From NCBI RefSeq assembly GCF_012933445.1, contig NZ_JABBNC010000004.1, positions 62,001-126,000 on the forward strand: a stretch of DNA of 64,000 nucleotides. Direction: 5' to 3'. Positions 8,357 through 16,648 of the stretch are shown in pieces. Source of the stretch: Actinoplanes sp. TBRC 11911 (lineage in GTDB: Bacteria > Actinomycetota > Actinomycetes > Mycobacteriales > Micromonosporaceae). The notes beneath the pieces were generated by a model. That model ran no database searches, was not told the origin of the DNA, and saw nothing but the letters and a program-made list of their open reading frames with translations. Each line of letters begins with the position of its first letter. Positions within the stretch are counted from its first letter, which is position 1. Position numbers and translations under genes: made by a program.

Positions 8357-8536
8357 ATGGGCCTCGTTTTCCGCAGCCGCAAGAAGTTCGGACCGCTGAT
8401 CCTGAATTTCACGGAGAACGGCTTCTCGTCCTGGAGCCTCAAGATCGGCCGCTGGTCCTGGAACTCGCGGACCCGGGCACATCGCGTGGACCTGCCCGGC
8501 CCGCTGTCCTGGAAGCAGGACAAGGCTAGGAGATGA
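8357..8536 (+). CDS. DUF4236-type small protein (59 aa)
   Basis: A short gene with an excellent ribosome site (GGAGGG, eight bases before ATG). The product starts MGLVFRSRKKFGPL and has the repeated strand pattern LNFTENGFSSWSLKIG, then WSWNSRT and LPGPLSW, typical of DUF4236 beta-strand proteins. Function unknown. Its 3' end overlaps the convergent TcmP-like gene by 11 bases. Confidence 0.8.
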   Translation: MGLVFRSRKKFGPLILNFTENGFSSWSLKIGRWSWNSRTRAHRVDLPGPLSWKQDKARR

Positions 8537-9410
8537 CGACGTCGCCGCCGAGCCGGCCCTGGGTCGGGGTTCGGCTGACCGTGCCGGCGTCCACCAGCGA
8601 GTGCAGCACCCGGGTCGCGTCCGCGGCCCGATAGATGGTGTCGGTCAGGGCGAACGTCCGCAGCTCCGTCACGGTCGCCGAGCCGACCCGTTCGAGATGG
8701 GCCAGGAGCTCGCGTTTCAACGGGCCCGGGTGCGGCGTCAACGAGATGTCGATCAGGTGCCGGTCGGGATCGCCGGGGTCGCGGTAACGCACCCCGGCGA
8801 ACTCGTCCACGGCCCACAACGCCTCCTTGAACGACTCCAGGCTCTTGCCCGACGTCGTCCCGAAGGCCAGCAACTGCCCCGGCTCGCCGTTGGTGGCCAG
8901 CTCCACCTCGGTGAACAGCGGCCAGGTGGCCCGATAGCCCGCGGCCGACGCGCCCGGGGCCAGCACCATCAGCACCTCGGCCGGCTTGCCCGCGGTCAGG
9001 GCCGCCACGGTGGCCGGCGCGGGCGGCGACGGCGCGCGGGACGCGTCGAGGAACCCGAGCAGCGGCACCCGGTTGGCCCCGGCCGCCTTCAGCGCGATGG
9101 CGAGCCGCTGGTCGGTGCCCCCGGAGATGGTGTGCACGGCCAGCCCGGGCGCGTCGCCGGCCTCGCTGCGCACGGCCGCGAGCAGCGGCACGACGGTGGA
9201 CAGGTCGTCGCCCACCGCCACCATGGACAGCTCGCGGCCGCGTACGAGATCGGCCTGGTCGGTCAGCACCCGCAGGGCCGCCTCGGCCATGCCCGCCTCG
9301 TCGGCGTAGCCGTGGCAGTAGACCACCCGGCGGGCGCGGTGCAGCGCGGCCGGCACCCACGCCTCCAGGTGACGGACGAGCAGTTCGCGTTTGACGGCGT
9401 CGATGGACAT
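8526..9410 (-). CDS. TcmP-like (three-Cys-motif partner) protein
   Basis: A 294-residue protein resembling the TcmP family. It begins with KRELLVRHLEAWVP, has a central strand LLGFLDASRAP where the family has a FxDPFG-like strand, then AEVLMVLAP, and a late LESFKEALWAVDEFAG motif. The C-terminal 70 residues look like a winged helix. TcmP proteins have a methyltransferase-like core of unproven activity and usually neighbour a phage Gp37/Gp68-type gene, which is absent here. The ATG at 9410 has almost no ribosome site and the transcript may be leaderless. Identification is moderate. Confidence 0.5.
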   Translation of the reverse strand: MSIDAVKRELLVRHLEAWVPAALHRARRVVYCHGYADEAGMAEAALRVLTDQADLVRGRELSMVAVGDDLSTVVPLLAAVRSEAGDAPGLAVHTISGGTDQRLAIALKAAGANRVPLLGFLDASRAPSPPAPATVAALTAGKPAEVLMVLAPGASAAGYRATWPLFTEVELATNGEPGQLLAFGTTSGKSLESFKEALWAVDEFAGVRYRDPGDPDRHLIDISLTPHPGPLKRELLAHLERVGSATVTELRTFALTDTIYRAADATRVLHSLVDAGTVSRTPTQGRLGGDVVIS

Positions 9411-9497
9411 ATAGGTGTTCTACAGTGTCCGGCTTGCGCGGGGGGCACAGACTGTTCGCATGTCCGAACTTGTACCTAGGGTATTCATGCGAGCACT

Positions 9498-11015
9498 ATG
9501 AGACACGTGGGCCCTCCCCAGCTTGCCGAACTCACCGCGCGTGCGCAGAGTCTCACCTCCGCGGGCGACCTCGCGGGCGCCCGGCAGATGCTGGAAAATG
9601 TGCTCGACCCGGTGGCCGCCGAGGATCCGCGACGGGCCGACCCCGACATGGCGCTGGCCGCCGCCCTGCACGCCCGCATCCTGATCGCGCTCGGTGATCC
9701 GCACGGCGCCCGGGTGTGGGCCGCCTTCGCGCACAGCGCCGAGGAGCGGCTGCACGGCCCGCACGACGAACGCACCGTCGCCGCGGCCGCGACCCACGCC
9801 GCCGTGCTGCAGCGGGTCGGGAACCACGGCCGGGCCGCGCAGGTCTACCGCCGGCTGGTGGGCGACCTGTCCGAGATCGACGGAGCCGACTCGGCCCGGG
9901 TGCTGGCCGCCGAGGCCGACCTGGCCACCGCCGAGCACTCGGCCGGTCACTGCACGGCCGCCCGCAGCCGGCTGGTCGACGCCTGGCGCCGCCATCACCG
10001 CACGTACGGCGACGCCGCCCCGGCCGGCATCAAGATGCTGGCCCGCCTCGGCGCGATGGAACGCGAGTGCGGCCGCGACGACGAGTCCCGGCACCACCTG
10101 CGGCAGGCCCAGGCGATGTGCGCGCGCTATCTGCCCGGCGATCACCCGCTGGTCCGGCAGGTGTCCGCCGTCGCCGCCGGCTCGGCCTCCGGCAAGCACC
10201 GGTGCGGCCGGGTCGAGCAGTCGGCCGGCCCGCGGGACGCGCCCGGTGTGCAGACCGCGCCGTTCCCGCGCCGGCCCACCGTGTCGCCGCCGCCGCTCGA
10301 CGTCGCCGAACCAGCGTTCCGGCCGCCGCCCGAGATTCGCGGCACCGAAGCGAACGCCGCCGGCTATCAGCCGCCGGTCTATCTGTCCGACGTGCACCGG
10401 CCGCCGGGCGAGCTGACCGGCCGGCACGCCCGCGCCGGCACGCTGCCGCCGGCGCTGGACAGCCCGATGCCGCCGGCGCCCGCGGCTGCGCTCGCGCTGC
10501 CGCCCACTTCGGAGCGAGTGCGCCCGGCGATCGACGACGAGCCCGAGCCGCCCCGCCGGCGTCAGCCGTTCCTGCTGGCGGCCGTGGTGGTCGCCGCGGT
10601 GGCCGCGGCCGTCGCGGTGGTGGTGCTGACGCTGCCCGATCGGAACAACGGCTCGGTCAGTCCCACCCCGAGCGCCACCGCGGGCATCGCGACCAGCCAG
10701 CAGGCCACCGCGCCCAGCGCGACGGCCACCACGGCGCCGCCCGGCGATCCGGGGGCGCCGCGGGACGTGCGATTGCAGGACAACGGGGACAGCGTCTCGC
10801 TGCGGTGGGCCTATCCGGACGATGCCGAACGCCCGGTCCTGGTGTCCGGCGGGCGGACAGGGCAGAAGCCCCGGGTGTTCCAGCAACTGCCGGCCGGGGC
10901 TTCCGAGTATGTCGTCTACGGGCTCAGCGACACCCAGAACTACTGTTTCACGGTCGCGGTGGCGTACTCCAACAAGAACATCGCTACGTCCTCGCAGGTC
11001 TGCACCGATCGGTGA
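9498..11015 (+). CDS. TPR protein with one membrane segment and a C-terminal FN3-like domain
   Basis: 505 residues. Residues 5-225 contain tetratricopeptide-like helical repeats with many Ala-Ala pairs. A Pro-rich linker (about 240-350) precedes a single transmembrane helix LLAAVVVAAVAAAVAVVVL (about 357-375). Outside follow a Ser/Thr-rich stalk and a fibronectin-III-like domain starting PGAPRDVRLQDNG and ending with a conserved-looking Cys pair (NYCFTV, SSQVC). The layout suggests a membrane-anchored scaffold joining cytoplasmic partners to an external sensing domain. I do not recognise a named family. It is divergent from the TcmP-like gene. Confidence 0.8.
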   Translation: MRHVGPPQLAELTARAQSLTSAGDLAGARQMLENVLDPVAAEDPRRADPDMALAAALHARILIALGDPHGARVWAAFAHSAEERLHGPHDERTVAAAATHAAVLQRVGNHGRAAQVYRRLVGDLSEIDGADSARVLAAEADLATAEHSAGHCTAARSRLVDAWRRHHRTYGDAAPAGIKMLARLGAMERECGRDDESRHHLRQAQAMCARYLPGDHPLVRQVSAVAAGSASGKHRCGRVEQSAGPRDAPGVQTAPFPRRPTVSPPPLDVAEPAFRPPPEIRGTEANAAGYQPPVYLSDVHRPPGELTGRHARAGTLPPALDSPMPPAPAAALALPPTSERVRPAIDDEPEPPRRRQPFLLAAVVVAAVAAAVAVVVLTLPDRNNGSVSPTPSATAGIATSQQATAPSATATTAPPGDPGAPRDVRLQDNGDSVSLRWAYPDDAERPVLVSGGRTGQKPRVFQQLPAGASEYVVYGLSDTQNYCFTVAVAYSNKNIATSSQVCTDR

Positions 11016-11018
11016 CCG

Positions 11019-12047
11019 TCAGGCGGCCCGGGCCGCCCGCGCCGGTGCGCCGACCTCGTGCAGGTGCCGCAGCGCCTGCCGGTACGACTCGATCAACCCG
11101 GTCTGCTCGTACGGCACCCCGATCTCCGCGCAGTACTCCTGCACGATCGGCTGCACCTTGCGCAGGTTCGCGGTCGGCATGCCGGGGAACAGGTGGTGCT
11201 CGATCTGGTAGTTGAGGCCGCCGAGCGCGACGTCGACGAACCATCCACCGCGTACGTTGCGCGAGGTCAGCACCTGCTTGCGCAGGAAGTCCTCGGCGCC
11301 GGTCGGGTGCGGCATGCCCTTGTGGTTGGGCGCGAAGGTCATGCCCAGATACACACCGAACAGGGCCTGGTGCACCACGAAGAAGGCGACCGCCTGCAGC
11401 GGCGACAGCACCAGGAACAACGCGGACAGATAGGCGACCGCGTGGATCACCAGCAGCGCGGCCTCCAGACCGGGGCGCTTGACCGTACCGGCACGCAGCG
11501 CCTTGATGCTGGATATCTTCAGGTCGAGGCCGAGCAGGGTGAGCAGCGGGAAGAAGAGCCCGGCCTGATGCCTGGTGACGAAGGCCTTCAGACCCCGCCG
11601 GCCCAGCGCCGACTCGGTTGCCCAGATCAGCACCTCGGGCGCCACGTCCGGATCGAGGTCGTCGTGGTTGGGGTTGTTGTGGTGGCGGGTGTGCTTGTCC
11701 ATCCACCAGCCGAAGCTCATCCCGACGCCGATGTTGCCGGCCATCCGGCCGAAGATGTCACTGGGCCGCTTCGTGCGGAAGACCTGCCGATGCCCGAGGT
11801 CGTGCCCGACGAGCCCGACCTGGGCGAAGGCCGCCGCGAGGAAGACCGCCACCAGCAGGTTCCACCAGGACGATCCGATGAGGAAGAAGGCCACCCAGCC
11901 GCCGGCCAGCATCGCGCTCACCAGGCTCAGCCGCAAGGCGTAGTAGGCCGGTCGGCGCTCCATCAGGCCCTGCGCGTTCACCCGCCGGTTCAGTTCGGCG
12001 AAATCACTTCCGGTGTTCGCGCGTGGTCTTACTGTCGTCGCGGTCAT
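11019..12047 (-). CDS. Membrane fatty-acid desaturase
   Basis: A 342-residue integral membrane di-iron desaturase. The three histidine boxes are HDLGH, HTRHH and QIEHH, the last typical of front-end/acyl-lipid and actinobacterial DesA3-like enzymes. Hydrophobic pairs lie around residues 35-80 and 190-240. It would introduce a cis double bond into membrane acyl chains. The frame is open upstream to 12323, but residues before MTATTVRPRANTG look noncoding and overlap the divergent promoter, so I use ATG 12047. It is divergent from a histidine kinase/response regulator pair, suggesting cold or fluidity control. Confidence 0.93.
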   Translation of the reverse strand: MTATTVRPRANTGSDFAELNRRVNAQGLMERRPAYYALRLSLVSAMLAGGWVAFFLIGSSWWNLLVAVFLAAAFAQVGLVGHDLGHRQVFRTKRPSDIFGRMAGNIGVGMSFGWWMDKHTRHHNNPNHDDLDPDVAPEVLIWATESALGRRGLKAFVTRHQAGLFFPLLTLLGLDLKISSIKALRAGTVKRPGLEAALLVIHAVAYLSALFLVLSPLQAVAFFVVHQALFGVYLGMTFAPNHKGMPHPTGAEDFLRKQVLTSRNVRGGWFVDVALGGLNYQIEHHLFPGMPTANLRKVQPIVQEYCAEIGVPYEQTGLIESYRQALRHLHEVGAPARAARAA

Positions 12048-12147
12048 GAACCGAGTATTCGGGCCCGCAACGGCCGAGGCAGGAGTGTGAGACCCCAACC
12101 GTCTTGGGGTGCCAGCACCCTTGCGCCGTAGTGGGGGCGGGCGCGGG

Positions 12148-13425
12148 ATGATGGTTCGCATGATGCTGCGGCACCGGCTGCTCACCGGTCTGAGCGCGAC
12201 CGCGGACGGCTTGTTCGCGACCGTCCTCGCGGTGCTCAACGTGCCGGTGCTGGTGTTGTGGGTGGCCTCGCTGGTGCTCAGCCCGGTGCCGCTGCTCGGC
12301 GCGGAGCTGCTCGGCGTGAGCACGACAGTGGTCCGGTGGCGTACCGACCTCGAGCGTCACCTCGGCCGGCGGGCGGGCGTACGGCTGGGTCGTCCTTATC
12401 ATCCGCAACCGGACGACGCGGAGATCGGCAGCCGCCGGTGGCTGCGCTGGATCATCACCGACCCGGCCACCTGGCGCGACGTGGCCTGGCTGCTCCCGGG
12501 CGCGCTGGTCGGGGTGATCCTCGGCCTGGTCACCGTGGCGATTCCCGCGTACGGCCTGGTGGGCACGGTGCTGCTGCCGTTGTGGCTGTTCCTGGGCGAC
12601 GTCTGGTTCGGGTACGCGCTGTTCTGGCCCACCACCAATTTCGCCGAGGCGTGGCTGGCCCTTCCGGTCGGCCTGGCGATCCTGGCCGGGGGACTGGCCG
12701 TGGCGCCGCTGCTGCGAGCGACCGACGTGCGGTTCGCCCGGCTGTTGCTCGCGCCCACCCGGGCCGCCGAACTGCGGCTGCGGGTCGCGCACCTGACCAC
12801 CACCCGGGCCGACGCCATGGACGCGCAGGCCGCCGAGCTGCGCCGCATCGAGCGCGACCTGCACGACGGCGCGCAGGCCCGGATGGTGTCGGTGGGCATG
12901 ACCATCGGGCTCGCCGAGCGACTGGTCCACCGCGACCCCTCGGCCGCCCTGAAACTGCTCGCCGAGGCGCGCGCGGCCAGCACCGCCGCGCTGGTCGACC
13001 TGCGGCACCTGGTCCGCGGCATCCACCCGCCGGTGCTGGCCGAACGCGGGCTGGAGGGGGCCGTGCGCGCCCTCGCGCTGAGCCTGCCGGTCCGCACCGA
13101 GGTGACCTCCGACCTGCCCGGCCGGCTCGACACCCCGGTCGAGTCAGCGGTCTACTTCGCGGTCGCCGAGGCGCTCGCTAACATGGCGCGGCACAGCCGT
13201 GCCCGGTTCGCCTGGGTGACCATGCGTCACCTGGACGGGCTGCTCAGTCTCGAGGTCGGCGACGACGGCGGCGGCGGTGCCGACGCGACGCGGGGGACGG
13301 GGCTCAGCGGCATCGTGCGAAGGTTGGACGCATTCGATGGGACGATGACGGTGTCGTCCCCCAGCGGGGGCCCGACGGTCGTGACCATGGAGGTGCCTTG
13401 CGCGTTGTCATCGCGGAGGACCTGA
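12148..13425 (+). CDS. Sensor histidine kinase (NarL-partner type, HisKA_3)
   Basis: About 425 residues. The N-terminal half has four to five membrane segments. The dimerisation/phosphorylation helix reads RIERDLHDGAQARMVSVG with the phospho-accepting His, and an HATPase_c domain follows with EALANMARHSRA and DDGGGG. The kinase gene overlaps the response regulator start by 28 bases, so the two are co-translated. Divergence from a desaturase gene recalls the B. subtilis des-desKR arrangement, though the same layout can arise by chance. ATG 12148 chosen from the GC-rich site just upstream. 12160 is also possible. Confidence 0.92.
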   Translation: MMVRMMLRHRLLTGLSATADGLFATVLAVLNVPVLVLWVASLVLSPVPLLGAELLGVSTTVVRWRTDLERHLGRRAGVRLGRPYHPQPDDAEIGSRRWLRWIITDPATWRDVAWLLPGALVGVILGLVTVAIPAYGLVGTVLLPLWLFLGDVWFGYALFWPTTNFAEAWLALPVGLAILAGGLAVAPLLRATDVRFARLLLAPTRAAELRLRVAHLTTTRADAMDAQAAELRRIERDLHDGAQARMVSVGMTIGLAERLVHRDPSAALKLLAEARAASTAALVDLRHLVRGIHPPVLAERGLEGAVRALALSLPVRTEVTSDLPGRLDTPVESAVYFAVAEALANMARHSRARFAWVTMRHLDGLLSLEVGDDGGGGADATRGTGLSGIVRRLDAFDGTMTVSSPSGGPTVVTMEVPCALSSRRT

Positions 13426-14033
13426 CGCTCCTCCGAGACGGACTCACCCGGCTCCTCGAGGCGTTCGACTTCGAGGTGGTCGAGGCGGTCGACAACGGTC
13501 CGGCGCTGCTGCCGGCGCTGCTCGGGCACTGTCCGGACGTGTCCATCGTCGATGTCCGGCTGCCACCGACCAACACCGACGAGGGTCTCAAGGCGGCCAT
13601 CGCGGCGCGCGAGGCGATCCCCGGACTCCCGGTCCTGGTGCTTTCCCAGCACGTCGAGCCCCTGTACGCGCGGGAGCTGCTCACCGACAGCAACGGGGGA
13701 GTCGGCTACCTGTTGAAGGAGCGCGTCTCCGACGTCGATCAGTTCGTGCAGGCGGTCCATCAGGTGGCGGCCGGCGGCACCGCGTTCGACCCGGAGGTGG
13801 TCGCGCAACTGCTGGCCCGCCGTAAGCCGCTCGCCGGCCTGACCCCGCGGGAACTCGACGTGCTCCGGCACATCGCCGAGGGCCGCTCCAACGCGGCCAT
13901 CGCCACCCGCCTCTATATCACCGAGAAAGTGGTCAGCAAGTACATCAACAACATCTTCGCCAAGCTCGGGATGCCGCCGTCCGAGGACGACAACCGGCGC
14001 GTGCTGGCGGTCCGGATGTTCCTCGACGCCTGA
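13398..14033 (+). CDS. LuxR/NarL-family response regulator
   Basis: A 211-residue two-domain regulator. Receiver residues 1-120 have the acidic pair (IAEDLTLL), the phosphorylated Asp in VSIVDVRLPP and the conserved Lys in GYLLKERV. The C-terminal LuxR helix-turn-helix reads LTPRELDVLRHIAEGRSN, then VVSKYINNIFAKLG. TTG start with GGAGG five bases upstream, inside the kinase gene. It is the partner of the preceding kinase and a candidate regulator of the divergent desaturase. Confidence 0.93.
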   Translation: MRVVIAEDLTLLRDGLTRLLEAFDFEVVEAVDNGPALLPALLGHCPDVSIVDVRLPPTNTDEGLKAAIAAREAIPGLPVLVLSQHVEPLYARELLTDSNGGVGYLLKERVSDVDQFVQAVHQVAAGGTAFDPEVVAQLLARRKPLAGLTPRELDVLRHIAEGRSNAAIATRLYITEKVVSKYINNIFAKLGMPPSEDDNRRVLAVRMFLDA

Positions 14034-14041
14034 TCCCCCGG

Positions 14042-14725
14042 TCAGGCCACCTCGGGGGCGCCGTCCAGGTCCTGCAGCTGGCGCGCCACGTGGCTGCCCA
14101 GCGCCGTCCGGTAACCGCGGGCCAGCTCCTCCAGCCCGTCGATCTCGTTCAGCAGGGCGGTGCGGCGCTGCGCCAGCCCGTCCATCGCCTCGGCGTGACC
14201 GCGGCGGGCACCGGACTCGATGGCCCCCGCCTCGGCCCGCGCGTCCACGGTGATCCGCTCGGCCTCGGTCTGCGCGTTGGCCATCACGTCGTCCGACTCC
14301 TCGCGCGCGTCGCGCATGTGGTCGTCGGCGGTGCGCTGCGCCATCATCAGCACCCGCACCGAACGGTCGCCGTCGGCGGCCGGAGCGGGGCCGGCGGCCT
14401 GCGCCTCGTCGCGGGCGCGCTCCAGCCGGGCCTGCATGTCGCGGGCGTCCTGCTCGGCCCGCCGGCGGCCCTCCTGCAGGTTTTTCAAGCGCTCGACCAG
14501 GTCGGCGAACTCGCGCTGCTGATCCTGTAACGGTGACGGGCCGGCCGGCCCGGCCGGGCCGTCACCGATGCGGCTGCGGAGGTCGTCGTTCTCCTCGATC
14601 AGCCGGATCAGTTCCTGGCCGGCCTCGTCGAGCAGCGCGTCGACCGACTCCTCGTCATAGCCACGCTTGCCCACCGGGGGCTTCTTGAACGCCATGTTGT
14701 GGATGTCTGCCGGAGTGAGCGGCAT
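14042..14725 (-). CDS. DivIVA/Wag31-domain coiled-coil protein
   Basis: 227 residues. The N-terminal DivIVA lipid-binding domain reads [19 protein letters not shown], then [13 protein letters not shown]. Coiled coils rich in Glu/Arg/Ala occupy about 35-130 and 130-215, split by a short Ala/Pro/Gly linker. The 200-260 residue length fits the smaller DivIVA-like proteins of actinomycetes, which mark curved membrane, poles or septa. It is last in a tight leftward operon. Its ribosome site (AGAGGT) lies in the tail of the DedA gene. It may be an accessory DivIVA rather than the essential Wag31. Confidence 0.88.
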   Translation of the reverse strand: MPLTPADIHNMAFKKPPVGKRGYDEESVDALLDEAGQELIRLIEENDDLRSRIGDGPAGPAGPSPLQDQQREFADLVERLKNLQEGRRRAEQDARDMQARLERARDEAQAAGPAPAADGDRSVRVLMMAQRTADDHMRDAREESDDVMANAQTEAERITVDARAEAGAIESGARRGHAEAMDGLAQRRTALLNEIDGLEELARGYRTALGSHVARQLQDLDGAPEVA

Positions 14726-14734
14726 CCGGTACCT

Positions 14735-15340
14735 CTATTCTCGCGTGGAGCTCATGCCGTCGGACGGGGACTTCTCGGTGCGGGCACCACGTCGTTTGTT
14801 CCACCAGGACACCACCTGGTTGACGACCAGGATCAGCAGCACCGCGGCGACCACACCCTCCCACGGCTCGGGGAAGATCGAGCCGCCGGCCACCCCGATC
14901 CCGGCGTAGACGCCGGACCACAGGGCGCAGGCCGGGACGTTGGCGACCACAAAGGTACGCCAGGACAGGCCGACGAACGCCGCCGCCAGCAGCACCGGGA
15001 CCCGGCCACCCGGGATCAGGCGGGACACCAGCAGCACCGGCACCTGGCTCTTGTTCAGACGGTCCTTCACCGTGGCCAGGTGCTCCTCGTCGCGCAGCCA
15101 GCGTAGCCGCCGGGCGAGCTGCTCGCCGCCGAGCCGGCACATCCCGTACATGACGAGATCGCCCACGTACGCCCCGGCGGCGCCGAACGCGATCACAAAG
15201 ACGATCGTCACCGGGTGGTGCTCGTGGAACGCCAGCGCCGCCGCACCGCTGACCGCCGCACCGGTCGGCACGATGGGCACGATGGCGCCAAAAGCGACAA
15301 CAAGGAACAACCAGGCCAGCGCACCGAGGGTGGCGGTCAC
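14735..15340 (-). CDS. DedA-family (SNARE-associated) membrane protein
   Basis: 201 residues with four or five hydrophobic segments and the DedA hallmarks: an early re-entrant helix with PIVPTGAAVSGAAAL, GAYVGDLVMYGMCRLGG, and SRLIPGGRVPVLLAAAFVGLSW. DedA proteins move or flip phospholipids such as undecaprenyl phosphate or phosphatidylethanolamine and affect envelope integrity. The GTG start overlaps the upstream stop as GTGA, so translation is coupled to the MBL hydrolase. Confidence 0.9.
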   Translation of the reverse strand: MTATLGALAWLFLVVAFGAIVPIVPTGAAVSGAAALAFHEHHPVTIVFVIAFGAAGAYVGDLVMYGMCRLGGEQLARRLRWLRDEEHLATVKDRLNKSQVPVLLVSRLIPGGRVPVLLAAAFVGLSWRTFVVANVPACALWSGVYAGIGVAGGSIFPEPWEGVVAAVLLILVVNQVVSWWNKRRGARTEKSPSDGMSSTRE

Positions 15341-16113
15341 GCGGGTTTCCCGATCGTCAGCGTCTCGCCGTGGGCGAGCACGCGCACCTGAGTGTCCGGT
15401 GCGGACCGCTCGGCCAGCTCGGCGAACCGGCGGCCGGGCTCGCTGAACATGTGGGTCCGGATCCGGTGCATGCCGATCGGCCAGAACGTGCCGTAATGCA
15501 CCGGCACCGCCCAGGACGCCTTCGCCCGGCGGACCGCCTCGGCGGCGGCCGCCGCGTCCAGGTGACCGTGCGCGCCCAGCGTCGGCCCCCAGCCGCCGAC
15601 CGGGATCAGCGCCAGGTCGATCGGGGCGAGGTCGGTCATCTCGTTGAACAGGCCGGTGTCGCCCGCATACCAGGTGCGGGCCGCGCCCTCCACGACGAAG
15701 CCGATGGCCAGAGCCCGCTCGCGCGACCAGGGGCCGCGGCCGCCGTCGTGCGCGGCCGGGACCGCACGCACCTTGACCGAACCGATCATCACGTCGTCGC
15801 CCGGGGCGAGCTCGACGCAGCGGTCGGCCACCTCCCGGCCCATCGACCGGGCCAGGAAGCTCGCGGCGCCGCGCGGCACCACCAGCCGCGGCGTGCCCGG
15901 CACCGTCCGCAGCGAGCCCACGTGGAAGTGGTCGGCGTGCAGATGGGACAGCAGGATCGCGTCCGGCTCACCGGGCAGCGCCGGGTCGGGGCCGGCCATC
16001 CGGCGCAGATGGGCGATCCGGCCCACCAGGATCGGGTCGGTGAGCAGCGTCGTGCCCGAATCGGCCAGCCACATCGTGCTGTGGCCCCACCAGGTTATCG
16101 ACGTCGTGCTCAC
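15337..16113 (-). CDS. MBL-fold metal-dependent hydrolase (UlaG/NAPE-PLD-like)
   Basis: About 258 residues. The metallo-beta-lactamase motif HLHADH follows ILLS, preceded by the ITWWGHST strand typical of the UlaG and NAPE-phospholipase D-like branch. Later come a VPAAHDGG metal ligand and AGDTG. The open frame runs back to 16248, but the fold starts at the GTG at 16113, which overlaps the upstream stop as GTGA. The substrate is unknown. A lipid-type phosphodiester is plausible beside DedA and DivIVA, as inference only. Confidence 0.9.
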   Translation of the reverse strand: MSTTSITWWGHSTMWLADSGTTLLTDPILVGRIAHLRRMAGPDPALPGEPDAILLSHLHADHFHVGSLRTVPGTPRLVVPRGAASFLARSMGREVADRCVELAPGDDVMIGSVKVRAVPAAHDGGRGPWSRERALAIGFVVEGAARTWYAGDTGLFNEMTDLAPIDLALIPVGGWGPTLGAHGHLDAAAAAEAVRRAKASWAVPVHYGTFWPIGMHRIRTHMFSEPGRRFAELAERSAPDTQVRVLAHGETLTIGKPA

Positions 16114-16601
16114 GACTTCACGGTACAGATCCTTTTCAGCGCGCGTCCGCACAGGCGGGCGTACGACTGCTGGAACATCACCGCGAGGGGTCCGGCGGCC
16201 CGCATCACCGGCCGGGCCGGGCGGCTGTAGGCGAGGACCGTGAACCACACCCGGCCGCCGGCGTCGCGGATCACCCGGAACGCCTCCTCACCGGCGGCGG
16301 GGTGACCGGGCAGCGTCCCGTACCCGAAGCCGTCGCCGTCCGCCCAGACGATCTCACAGGGCGCTTTCAGCGGTCCGAGGCCGATCGTGAGCCGCACACC
16401 CGACTCGGCCCGCGGCGCCGACGTTGTGATCTTGGCGGGTTTCAGCGCCCGGTGCATCGCGAAGGTGACGATCGCGTCGCCGGCCCGCCGGTACAGCTCG
16501 TCGCCGTTGCCCAGCAGCATTCGATACCGGACATAGCGGTACCCGGGCGGAAGCTCGCCTGTCCGGGTCGCGCCGATCGGGGCATAGGTCACATCGCTCA
16601 C
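16110..16601 (-). CDS. DUF1990 family protein
   Basis: About 163 residues matching DUF1990, with TYAPIGATRTGELPPGYRY at the start, a mid WADGDGFGYGTLPGHPAAGEEAF motif and RVWFTVLAYSRPA near the end. It is a SRPBCC-like single domain of unknown function. I use GTG 16601 because the conserved domain begins there. ATG 16634 is possible but has a ribosome site too close to the start. First gene of the leftward operon, with its stop overlapping the next start. Confidence 0.85.
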   Translation of the reverse strand: MSDVTYAPIGATRTGELPPGYRYVRYRMLLGNGDELYRRAGDAIVTFAMHRALKPAKITTSAPRAESGVRLTIGLGPLKAPCEIVWADGDGFGYGTLPGHPAAGEEAFRVIRDAGGRVWFTVLAYSRPARPVMRAAGPLAVMFQQSYARLCGRALKRICTVKS

Positions 16602-16648
16602 CCGGTCAGTGTTCCCGAGTCGCCCTCGCGGCATGCCTCCGGCAGACT

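Noticed and set aside
12048-12323. 92-residue N-terminal extension of the desaturase
   Set aside because: The sequence is Ser/Arg/Thr-rich, lacks desaturase features and would overlap the divergent kinase gene.
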